Shown in pieces: positions 1 to 5,438 of a DNA stretch of 5,438 bases. This stretch comes from Kiritimatiellales bacterium (lineage in GTDB: Bacteria; Verrucomicrobiota; Kiritimatiellia; Kiritimatiellales; Pontiellaceae). The first letter of the stretch is position 1, and each line of letters opens with the position of its first letter. Location of the stretch: NCBI GenBank assembly GCA_015486775.1, contig WFRA01000016.1:1-5438 (forward strand). The letters run 5' to 3'. The notes below the pieces were generated by a model. It saw nothing but the letters and a program-made list of their open reading frames with translations. It had not been told where the DNA came from and searched no databases. The position numbers were made by a program, and so were the translations under genes.

Positions 1-213
1 GGCGAGGAGGGAACCGTCATCCTCTCCATCGAGGTATCCGCCGACGGGAAGCCCGGAAACATAAGGATTGTCCAGTCCAGCGGCTACCGCCGACTCGACG
101 AAGCCGCGCTTAAGGCCGCGCAAAAGACCCCCTTCGCCCCCGCCCGGAAATCCGGTAGGGCCATCCCCTCCACCACCGAGCTTTCGTTTACCTTCGAGCT
201 GACAGACGATTAG
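1..213 (+). CDS. TonB-family protein, C-terminal domain (5' partial)
   Basis: This is the 3' end of a gene that begins left of the window; 70 codons are visible in frame from base 1, ending in TAG at 211-213. The translation shows the conserved second half of the TonB C-terminal domain: a strand with V-I-L-S-I-E-V, then S-A-D-G-K, I-R-I-V-Q-S-S-G, the helix L-D-E-A-A-L-K-A-A, the F-A-P-A segment, and a final strand T-E-L-S-F-T-F-E-L. In known TonB proteins this periplasmic domain contacts the TonB box of outer-membrane receptors and passes on energy from ExbB/ExbD. The N-terminal membrane anchor and proline-rich linker would lie outside the window. A TonB-domain protein of another kind, such as an AgmX/TonB fusion, cannot be excluded. 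The family call is firm; the exact role is inferred. Confidence 0.88.
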   Translation, partial: GEEGTVILSIEVSADGKPGNIRIVQSSGYRRLDEAALKAAQKTPFAPARKSGRAIPSTTELSFTFELTDD

Positions 214-244
214 CCCCGGCTTCCCAGTTTCTCGCTGAAATATG

Positions 245-272
245 TTTCCATCGGGAACGGCCTCCGTATGAT
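245..272 (+). promoter_or_regulatory. Candidate sigma-70 promoter before the MBL-fold gene
   Basis: A TTTCCA hexamer at 245-250 (4 of 6 matches to TTGACA) is followed after 16 bases by TATGAT at 267-272 (5 of 6 matches to TATAAT). Transcription would start near 279, leaving a leader of about 17 bases that holds the Shine-Dalgarno at 286-289. I see no convincing terminator between the TonB stop at 213 and this site, so read-through from the upstream gene is also possible. The call rests on hexamer matching only. Confidence 0.35.
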
Positions 273-285
273 GAACGGCGTTTTT

Positions 286-289
286 GGAG
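286..289 (+). promoter_or_regulatory. Ribosome binding site that decides the MBL gene start
   Basis: GGAG at 286-289 stands six bases before ATG at 296. An in-frame TTG at 284-286 could also open the frame, but it overlaps this motif and has no Shine-Dalgarno at a proper distance. ATG 296 is therefore preferred over TTG 284, which would add four residues, and over the later in-frame ATG at 308. Confidence 0.75.
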
Positions 290-295
290 AATTTG

Positions 296-1078
296 ATGAG
301 TTTAGAAATGTGCATTCTGGCCAGCGGGAGTTCGGGAAACTCCATCTATGTGGCCTCGGAAAAGACCCGTATCCTGATCGATGCGGGGCTTAGCGCCAAG
401 CAGGTGGCTCTCCGGCTGGAACAGATTGGCGTAGTACCGGAAAGCATCAGCGGTATCTGCGTATCGCACGAGCATGGCGACCATATCAATGGATTGCGCG
501 TGCTGCAAAAGCGCCACGGCATCCCGGTCTATGCCAATGCCGGCACGCTCAACGGCATCCTCCGCCAACCCAAGGCAGACGAAATCGCCGTAAAGGTTTT
601 CCAGACCGGCTCGCCCTTCGAGATCGGCGACATTGCCATCGAGCCGTTTTCCGTTCCGCACGATGCCTACGAACCGGTGGGCTTCCGCCTCCAGTGTTCG
701 GAAACCGCCGTCGGGATCGTAACCGACCTGGGCATGGCCACCGCGCTGGTCCGCGAAAAGCTCCGGGGCTGCCAGGCGATCATCGTGGAATCGAACCACG
801 ACGAAGACCTGCTGCTGGAGGCACCGCGCCCGTGGCCGCTCAAGCAGCGCATCCGCAGCCGCCAAGGCCATCTCTCCAACTCCGATGCCGCCCGGCTGAT
901 CGCCGAATGCGCCACCGACGCGCTCGAGCATGTTTTCCTCTCGCACCTGAGCTCCGACTGCAACACGCCCGACACCGCCCTGCGCACCGTGGCCTCCCAA
1001 TTGCGGCTCGACGGCCTCGGCCACATCAGCCTCGAGGTTTCCGGTGCCCGCACGATTTCCAGTGTCTGGAAGAGGTAG
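296..1078 (+). CDS. Metallo-beta-lactamase-fold hydrolase, YycJ/WalJ type
   Basis: The gene encodes a 260-residue cytoplasmic protein with no signal peptide or membrane segment, close to the usual length of YycJ/WalJ/VicX-type MBL-fold proteins. Near the N-terminus is the family's L-A-S-G-S-S-G-N-S stretch (residues 8-16). The metal motif S-H-E-H-G-D-H covers residues 57-63, with ligands H58, H60, D62 and H63. Later ligands are probably H122 (V-P-H-D), D144 (T-D-L-G), and a late His in G-H-L-S-N (H193) or S-H-L-S (H217). All core metal-site residues are present, so the enzyme should be active. In Firmicutes the homologue sits beside the WalRK two-component system and has been linked to nuclease activity and cell-wall or DNA metabolism. 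No such neighbours are visible here: the gene lies between a TonB gene and fusA, with gaps of 82 and 119 bases. The physiological substrate is unknown. Family call strong, function loose. Confidence 0.88.
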   Translation: MSLEMCILASGSSGNSIYVASEKTRILIDAGLSAKQVALRLEQIGVVPESISGICVSHEHGDHINGLRVLQKRHGIPVYANAGTLNGILRQPKADEIAVKVFQTGSPFEIGDIAIEPFSVPHDAYEPVGFRLQCSETAVGIVTDLGMATALVREKLRGCQAIIVESNHDEDLLLEAPRPWPLKQRIRSRQGHLSNSDAARLIAECATDALEHVFLSHLSSDCNTPDTALRTVASQLRLDGLGHISLEVSGARTISSVWKR

Positions 1079-1120
1079 AAGAGCTGCCGGGAAGCCCCTC
1101 AAAATTTAGCGAATAATGCC

Positions 1121-1149
1121 TTGCAGTGGGGTAGGTCTGTCGGCATATT
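1121..1149 (+). promoter_or_regulatory. Candidate fusA promoter
   Basis: TTGCAG at 1121-1126 and CATATT at 1144-1149 are 17 bases apart, the optimal sigma-70 spacing, but they match consensus at only 3 and 4 of 6 positions. The site lies in the 119-base gap between the MBL gene and fusA and would give a leader of about 40 bases. A highly expressed gene such as fusA is expected to have a promoter nearby. These exact boxes are a weak guess. Confidence 0.28.
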
Positions 1150-1186
1150 TGCGCGCCTTTAGAAGGTTAGCAGAGCGTATTTTAAC

Positions 1187-1190
1187 GAGG
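1187..1190 (+). promoter_or_regulatory. fusA ribosome binding site
   Basis: GAGG at 1187-1190 lies seven bases before ATG 1198, followed by an A-rich spacer. It supports the start giving [10 protein letters not shown], which matches the usual EF-G N-terminus just before the R-N-I-G-I strand. Confidence 0.75.
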
Positions 1191-1197
1191 AAAACCA

Positions 1198-3282
1198 ATG
1201 CCTAGAGAAGTCCCTTTGAAGAATGTCCGCAACATCGGAATCATGGCGCACATCGACGCCGGGAAAACCACTGTTTCCGAGCGCATCCTGTACTACACGG
1301 GTCGCTCGCACAAGATCGGCGAAGTGCATGACGGCGCGGCCACCATGGATTGGATGGAGCAGGAGCAGGAGCGCGGCATCACCATCACCTCCGCCGCCAC
1401 CACCTGCATGTGGAAAGACCACATGATCTCGATTATCGACACCCCCGGCCACGTGGACTTCACAATGGAAGTGGAGCGTGCCCTGCGTGTGCTCGACGGC
1501 GCGATCGCCCTCTACTGCGCGGTGGGCGGCGTCCAGCCCCAATCCGAAACCGTCTGGCACCAGTCCGAACGCTACGAAGTGCCGAAGATCGCCTTCGTCA
1601 ACAAAATGGATCGCATCGGCGCCGACTATTTCGGCGTGGTCGAAGGTATCCAGAAAATGCTTGGTGCCAACGCCGTGCCGGTCGTCATCCCGATCGGTGC
1701 ATCCGACGAATTTATCGGCGTGATCGACCTGATCACCATGAAAGCACTGATCTTCAAGGAGGAGTCGCAAGGGGCGGAGTGGGACGAAACCGAGATCCCG
1801 GAAGATCTACTTGAGGAAGCCAAGGAGTGGCGCAACAATCTGGTTGAAAAATGCGCCGAGACCGACGAAGAGATGCTGGAAAAATATTTCGAGGAAGGCG
1901 ACCTCTCCGAAGACGAAATCTGGAAAATCCTCCGCAAGGCCACCTGCGCCCGCGAAGTGGTTCCTGTTTTCTGCGGATCGGCCTTCAAAAACAAAGGCGT
2001 TCAGCAGGTGCTCGACGGCGTGATCAAGATCCTCCCCGCACCGAATGAAATCCCCCCGATTATCTGCACCAAAGATCCGGAAAACCAGCGCAAGGTGGAC
2101 GACAACGAGGTGCTCTCCGCCCTAGCCTTTAAAATCATGTCCGATAAGCACATGGGCAAGCTGACCTATCTGCGCCTCTATTCCGGAACACTCCGGGCCG
2201 GCGAAACCATCTGGAACAGCTCGCAGCAGAAAAAGCAGCGCATTGGCCGTCTGCTCCGGATGCACTCCAACCGCCAGGAAGCCATCGAGGCGGCCGTGGC
2301 AGGCGACATCGTCGCCGTGGCCGGACTTGCCGAAACCAAAACCGGCGACACGATCTGCCACAAGGACAATGAGATCTTTCTGGAGTCGATGGACTTCCCA
2401 GCACCGGTCATCAGCATTTCGATCAAGCCGGAGTCCAACGCCGACAACGAAAAGCTTGGCGAAGCGCTACACCGTCTGGCCGACGAAGATCCGACCTTCA
2501 CCGTCGCCTTCGACCACGAAACTTCCGAAACCATCATTTCCGGCATGGGCGAGCTCCACTTGGAAATCATCGTCGACCGCCTGCGCCGCGAATTCGGAGT
2601 GGTGGCCGAAGTGGGTCGCCCAGAAGTGGCCTACCGCGAAACCGCGACCAGCCCGGCCGACGGCTCCTACAAGCACTCCAAGCAGTCCGGTGGACGCGGC
2701 CAATATGGCCATGTGGTGATGAGCGTCGAGCCCGGAAAACCCGGCGACGGATTCGAGTTTATCAACAAAGTGGTGGGTGGACGCATTCCGACCGAATACA
2801 TTCCCTCCGTGGAGAAGGGCGTTATCCAGGCATTGGAAGCCGGTCCGTTCGCGGGCTACCCGGTAGTGGACATGAAGGTGACCCTCACCGATGGTTCCTA
2901 CCACGAGGTGGACTCGTCGGACTTCGCCTTCCAGATTGCCGGTCGTCAAGCGTTCAAAGAGCTCTTCATGAAAGGCAACCCGCAGCTACTCGAGCCAATC
3001 ATGAGCATCGAGATCACCACGCCAGACGAGTTCATGGGTGCCTGCAACGGCACCATCGCGCAGCGCCGCGGACGCATCGAGTCCATGGACGAGCGCGGCG
3101 GCATGAAGATCGTCAAGGGCATGGTTCCGCTGAGCGAAATGTTTGGCTACTCCAACACGATCCGCTCCCTCACGCAGGGTCGCGCTTCGTTCTCGATGAC
3201 CTTCGAACACTACGAGGCGGTTCCGTTCTCGATTGCCGAAGAGGTGGTCAAGAAGCGCCACGAAGAGGGCAAGGTTCGATAG
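1198..3282 (+). CDS. fusA: Elongation factor G (translocation GTPase)
   Basis: A complete 694-residue EF-G, the usual length. It is a cytoplasmic GTPase that drives tRNA-mRNA translocation and, with RRF, ribosome recycling. GTPase motifs in order: P-loop A-H-I-D-A-G-K-T-T (17-25), switch I R-G-I-T-I-T-S-A (59-66), D-T-P-G-H (81-85, catalytic H85), N-K-M-D (135-138) and C-G-S-A-F (259-263). The G' insert spans roughly 160-250. Domain II follows at about 300-400, domain III at 405-480 including G-M-G-E-L-H-L-E, and domain IV with the S-G-G-R-G-Q-Y-G-H loop (497-505). The tip histidine needed for translocation is present in S-Y-H-E-V-D-S-S (H569). Domain V includes P-L-S-E-M-F-G-Y (644-651). With every key residue intact, this looks like a true translocase rather than a degenerate paralogue. 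No rpsL/rpsG precede it and no tuf follows; it ends at a strong terminator, so it is outside a standard str operon. Confidence 0.97.
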   Translation: MPREVPLKNVRNIGIMAHIDAGKTTVSERILYYTGRSHKIGEVHDGAATMDWMEQEQERGITITSAATTCMWKDHMISIIDTPGHVDFTMEVERALRVLDGAIALYCAVGGVQPQSETVWHQSERYEVPKIAFVNKMDRIGADYFGVVEGIQKMLGANAVPVVIPIGASDEFIGVIDLITMKALIFKEESQGAEWDETEIPEDLLEEAKEWRNNLVEKCAETDEEMLEKYFEEGDLSEDEIWKILRKATCAREVVPVFCGSAFKNKGVQQVLDGVIKILPAPNEIPPIICTKDPENQRKVDDNEVLSALAFKIMSDKHMGKLTYLRLYSGTLRAGETIWNSSQQKKQRIGRLLRMHSNRQEAIEAAVAGDIVAVAGLAETKTGDTICHKDNEIFLESMDFPAPVISISIKPESNADNEKLGEALHRLADEDPTFTVAFDHETSETIISGMGELHLEIIVDRLRREFGVVAEVGRPEVAYRETATSPADGSYKHSKQSGGRGQYGHVVMSVEPGKPGDGFEFINKVVGGRIPTEYIPSVEKGVIQALEAGPFAGYPVVDMKVTLTDGSYHEVDSSDFAFQIAGRQAFKELFMKGNPQLLEPIMSIEITTPDEFMGACNGTIAQRRGRIESMDERGGMKIVKGMVPLSEMFGYSNTIRSLTQGRASFSMTFEHYEAVPFSIAEEVVKKRHEEGKVR

Positions 3283-3302
3283 CTTTCCAGCCACTGGAAT
3301 CG

Positions 3303-3332
3303 AAAAGGCCGCCCGCAGGGGCGGCCTTTTTT
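3303..3332. terminator. Bidirectional intrinsic terminator between fusA and the channel gene
   Basis: A perfect 8-bp stem, GGCCGCCC (3307-3314) with GGGCGGCC (3319-3326), encloses the 4-base loop GCAG. Six T residues follow on the + strand (3327-3332). Four A residues precede the stem (3303-3306), giving a TTTT tract on the minus strand and extending the pairing with A-T pairs. It starts 20 bases after the fusA stop and ends 9 bases from the stop of the convergent channel gene, so it can end transcription from both sides; the + direction has the better T-run. Confidence 0.93.
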
Positions 3333-3341
3333 ATTGCACCG

Positions 3342-4142
3342 CTACAGCTTCGCACCGCACTGCTTGCAGAAGGCGGCATCGGGATCGTGTTGCCTGCATC
3401 CGCACACGCCGCAGGTGCGTGCCTTTTTGGAGAGTGCCAGCTCGGCGGTAATGATACCGGTCGGTACGGCAATGATGCTGTAGCCGATGATCATGATACA
3501 GGCGGCCAGCGCCTGCCCCACCGGCGTCTGCGGCGAAATGTCGCCATAGCCCACGGTGGTGAGCGTGACGATCGCCCAGTAGACCGACCGCGGGATACTG
3601 GTAAATCCGTTGGCCGCGCCTTCGATCACATACATCAGCGAACCGAGGATCACCACGATCGAGAGCACCACCACCACAAAGATACCGATCTTGCGGCGGC
3701 TGGCGACGAGCGCGTTCATCAGCAGGTCGGCCTCGCCGACATACTGCGCCATCTTGAGCACCCGGAAGATGCGCAGCATCCGCAGCACCTTGATCACATC
3801 CAGCACGCGCGTGCTGGGAACAAAAAAACCAATATAAAAGGGAAGCACCGCCAACAGGTCAACTACCCCAAAAAAGCTGCGGGCGTAGCGCAACGGCTTC
3901 CGAGCACAGTAGAGGCGCAGGCCATATTCGATGGTAAAGAGCACCGTAAATGCGCCGTTGAGTCCAAAAACCAGAACTCCGTGGGTTTCGCGGATGGACT
4001 CCACCGTGCTGAGCATCGTCAGCAGGACGCTCGCCATGATGGCAACGAACAGCAGCACATCGAACAGCTTTCCTGCGGGGGTATCCGCCTCGAAGATGAC
4101 TTCGTAGAGCCGCTCCTTCCTGCGCTGGATTTCATCCGACAT
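3342..4142 (-). CDS. Voltage-gated-type potassium channel with C-terminal zinc ribbon
   Basis: A 266-residue inner-membrane protein of the six-transmembrane Kv-like ion-transport family. Approximate segments: S1 25-45, S2 57-78, S3 88-108, S4 112-130, S5 152-173, pore helix 184-195, S6 207-233. S4 has the voltage-sensor pattern of a positive residue every third position (K118, R121, R124, R127, K130), and acidic partners are present in S2 (E72) and S3 (D95). The selectivity filter T-V-G-Y-G-D (196-201) is the K+ signature. After S6 there is no RCK or cyclic-nucleotide domain; instead a short zinc ribbon with C244, C247, C259 and C262 (C-G-V-C and C-K-Q-C) ends the protein. A cytoplasmic tail of this kind is, as I recall, found in other bacterial ion-transporter channels. 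The start ATG (4140-4142) has a near-perfect Shine-Dalgarno. The gene follows the miaB-like gene by 13 bases, probably as the second gene of an operon. What gates it is unknown; voltage is inferred from S4. Confidence 0.93.
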   Translation of the reverse strand: MSDEIQRRKERLYEVIFEADTPAGKLFDVLLFVAIMASVLLTMLSTVESIRETHGVLVFGLNGAFTVLFTIEYGLRLYCARKPLRYARSFFGVVDLLAVLPFYIGFFVPSTRVLDVIKVLRMLRIFRVLKMAQYVGEADLLMNALVASRRKIGIFVVVVLSIVVILGSLMYVIEGAANGFTSIPRSVYWAIVTLTTVGYGDISPQTPVGQALAACIMIIGYSIIAVPTGIITAELALSKKARTCGVCGCRQHDPDAAFCKQCGAKL

Positions 4143-4151
4143 AATGCACCA

Positions 4152-4157
4152 CCTCCT
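4152..4157 (-). promoter_or_regulatory. Strong Shine-Dalgarno of the channel gene, overlapping the miaB stop
   Basis: On the minus strand AGGAGG (4157 down to 4152), continuing as TGGT, lies nine bases before the channel ATG at 4142. The TAG stop of the upstream gene occupies 4158-4156, so its last two bases are the first two of this motif. A ribosome ending the miaB-like frame would cover the channel's initiation site, which suggests coupled translation. Confidence 0.85.
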
Positions 4158-5438
4158 ATTCCAAGGTACTGCCTTGAAGCCGACCCGTCAACGAAAGCTC
4201 GGCGGCGGAGACGATTTCCACATCCTGGAAAGTTCCGATCAGCTCTTCCGAAGCCTGGAGAATGCGGACGGGCAGTCGCCCCTCCGTCCGCGAGGCCAGC
4301 GCCCCCTCCATGCGCGGGTCGGCGCGTTCGACGAATACGCGGCAGCTCTTCCCCACCATCTGTTCATTGTGCGCCAGCGAAGTCCGCTTGAGGATGGTGC
4401 TCAGCTTGGCCAGCCGCTCGCTCTTTTTCTGCGGCGAAACATCGTCCGGCCACTCGGCCGCCTTGGCGCCGGCGCGGGGGGAATATTTGGCGATGTAGGC
4501 CATGTTGAACCCCACCTCCTCCATCAGCTTCGCGCTGCTGTCCAGCTGTTCGTCGGTCTCGCCGCTGAAACCGACGATGATGTCGGTGAAGAGGGTCGCG
4601 GTGGGGAGCAGCTCGCGGATGTCGGCAACAATTTCTTTATAGCGGTCAACGGTGTAGTTGCGGTTCATGCGGCGGAGCACCTCGTCGTCGCCGCTCTGCA
4701 CAGGGAGGTGGATCTGCTTGGCGAGGCAGCCGTACCGGGAAACCACCTCGATCACCTCGCGGGTCATGTCGCGCGGATGCGGCGAGGTGAAATAGAGCCA
4801 AAAATCCTGCCCACTCGCCTTGCCCAGTTCGCCGATCTTTTGCAGCAACTCGGCAAAGGAGCACTCCTCCCCTTTTTTATCCAGTCCGTACGAATTGACG
4901 TTTTGCCCCAGCAGGGTAATCAGCCGAACCCCTTTTTCGATCAACTTCCGAACTTCGGAAAGAATGTCCCCGCTCGCCCGCGAAACCTCTCGCCCACGCG
5001 TGTAAGGCACGGCGCAGTAGGTGCAAAATTTGTTGCAGCCGTTTTGTATGGGAACAAAGGCCTCGTAGGGCGAGGTATAGGTAGGTTCCACCTGCCAAAA
5101 GTCGGTACGCTCGTCGTTGCGCTCCAGATCGCTCAAAACGGAAGGAATCGAAGTGCTCACGCCGCATTGCCGCACCAAGGCTGGCAACTCCGGAAGCTCG
5201 TTCATCCGAAAAACCAGATCGAAAAGCTTGAGAAACTTGATCTCGTCCGCCGGCAAGATACAGCCCGAAACAAACGTGAGCAGTGGGCGTTTCGCCTTCC
5301 AGCGGTTCCACTTCTGAACCTTGTTATAGACCTTGTCGATCGCCTTTTGCCGAACGGAACAGGCCACCACGCCGATGAGATCCGCCTCCTCCTCCACCGC
5401 CGTCAATTCATAGCCCATCCCCTCGATCACACTCCGAA
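4156..5438 (-). CDS. miaB: tRNA-2-methylthio-N6-dimethylallyladenosine synthase (MiaB-type), 5' partial
   Basis: A radical-SAM methylthiotransferase open at the right edge. A GTG at 5430 could start the frame, but the frame stays open to the edge and the family's N-terminal segment with its first cluster cysteine should lie further upstream, so that GTG is taken as internal. Numbering from it: the N-terminal MTTase domain shows C24 (A-C-S-V-R-Q-K) and C57 (S-G-C-I-L), the second and third ligands of the auxiliary cluster. The radical-SAM motif C-N-K-F-C-T-Y-C gives C132, C136 and C139, followed by R-G-R-E-V-S-R. L-L-G-Q-N-V-N-S-Y (173-181) and R-R-M-N-R-N-Y-T (253-260) favour MiaB over RimO or MtaB. 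A TRAM-like RNA-binding domain covers about 355-418. Known MiaB converts i6A37 to ms2i6A37 in tRNAs reading UNN codons. The C-S-V-R-Q and G-C-I-L-P-A-D variants are unlike the usual C-A-V-R-E and G-C-M-A-Q. The channel gene follows at 13 bases. Confidence 0.92.
   Translation of the reverse strand, partial: RSVIEGMGYELTAVEEEADLIGVVACSVRQKAIDKVYNKVQKWNRWKAKRPLLTFVSGCILPADEIKFLKLFDLVFRMNELPELPALVRQCGVSTSIPSVLSDLERNDERTDFWQVEPTYTSPYEAFVPIQNGCNKFCTYCAVPYTRGREVSRASGDILSEVRKLIEKGVRLITLLGQNVNSYGLDKKGEECSFAELLQKIGELGKASGQDFWLYFTSPHPRDMTREVIEVVSRYGCLAKQIHLPVQSGDDEVLRRMNRNYTVDRYKEIVADIRELLPTATLFTDIIVGFSGETDEQLDSSAKLMEEVGFNMAYIAKYSPRAGAKAAEWPDDVSPQKKSERLAKLSTILKRTSLAHNEQMVGKSCRVFVERADPRMEGALASRTEGRLPVRILQASEELIGTFQDVEIVSAAELSLTGRLQGSTLE

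Noticed and set aside
256..285. CCGT/ACGG hairpin followed by T residues as a terminator after the TonB gene
   Set aside because: The stem is only four base pairs with a seven-base loop and an interrupting mismatch, too weak to call; the same bases fit a -10 element better.
302..1102. A 266-codon open frame on the minus strand opposite the MBL-fold gene
   Set aside because: It covers almost exactly the antisense of a well-supported gene, has no family motif and low-complexity composition. It is a shadow frame.
1079..1197. Possible riboswitch or leader RNA before fusA
   Set aside because: The 119 bases contain only short, weak complementarities and no recognisable riboswitch core or leader-peptide frame.
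1159..1770. A 203-codon minus-strand frame opposite the start of fusA
   Set aside because: Composition is dominated by His, Asp and Gly, as expected from reading conserved EF-G codons backwards; no independent support.
3822..3875. Two poly-A runs (seven A at 3822-3828, six A at 3870-3875) inside the channel gene, considered as phase-variable slippage sites
   Set aside because: Both are short, the frame is intact, and on the coding strand they simply encode Phe-Phe pairs near S3 and S4. Nothing else suggests phase variation.
3387..4391. A 334-codon open frame on the + strand, antisense to the channel and the miaB end
   Set aside because: It runs opposite two convincing genes, is rich in His, Arg, Asp and Gln with no recognisable domain, and has no good ribosome site. 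It is a by-product of GC-rich codon use on the other strand.
5428..5430. GTG at 5430 as the true start of the miaB-like gene
   Set aside because: The frame continues to the window edge, the sequence begins in the middle of the N-terminal domain, and the first cluster cysteine would be missing. No Shine-Dalgarno can be seen in the eight remaining bases.

Overview
The window is about 5.4 kb of moderately GC-rich DNA, roughly 55-60% G+C by eye. It is densely coding and housekeeping in character. A TonB C-terminal domain at the left edge points to a diderm (outer-membrane) bacterium. The proteins do not fix the phylum. A PVC-type lineage such as Kiritimatiellota or Lentisphaerota fits my impression of the protein sequences, but that is a weak guess. 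I see no transposases, integrases, tRNA or rRNA genes, CRISPR repeats or phage genes.

Layout, left to right. (1) Bases 1-213, + strand: the last 70 codons of a TonB-family protein. (2) 296-1078, +: a complete metallo-beta-lactamase-fold hydrolase of the YycJ/WalJ type, with a good Shine-Dalgarno and a candidate promoter in the short gap before it. (3) 1198-3282, +: a complete, canonical elongation factor G (fusA). It has its own leader and ends at a strong hairpin terminator at 3303-3332. No str-operon partners (rpsL, rpsG, tuf) flank it within the window. (4) 3342-4142, -: a six-transmembrane voltage-gated-type K+ channel with a C-terminal zinc ribbon. (5) 4156-5438, -: a MiaB-type tRNA methylthiotransferase whose 5' end lies beyond the right edge.

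The two halves converge on the terminator, which has a T-run on both strands and probably ends both transcription units. The miaB-like gene and the channel gene look like one leftward operon: only 13 bases separate them, and the miaB stop codon lies inside the channel's Shine-Dalgarno sequence. There is no obvious shared pathway. EF-G and MiaB both serve translation (translocation and tRNA A37 modification), TonB serves outer-membrane transport, and the channel serves membrane K+ flux.

I do not see an undescribed multi-gene system here. The points most worth a second look are the divergent MiaB, whose N-terminal domain resembles candidate-phyla homologues, its tight coupling to a zinc-ribbon channel, and the isolated fusA.
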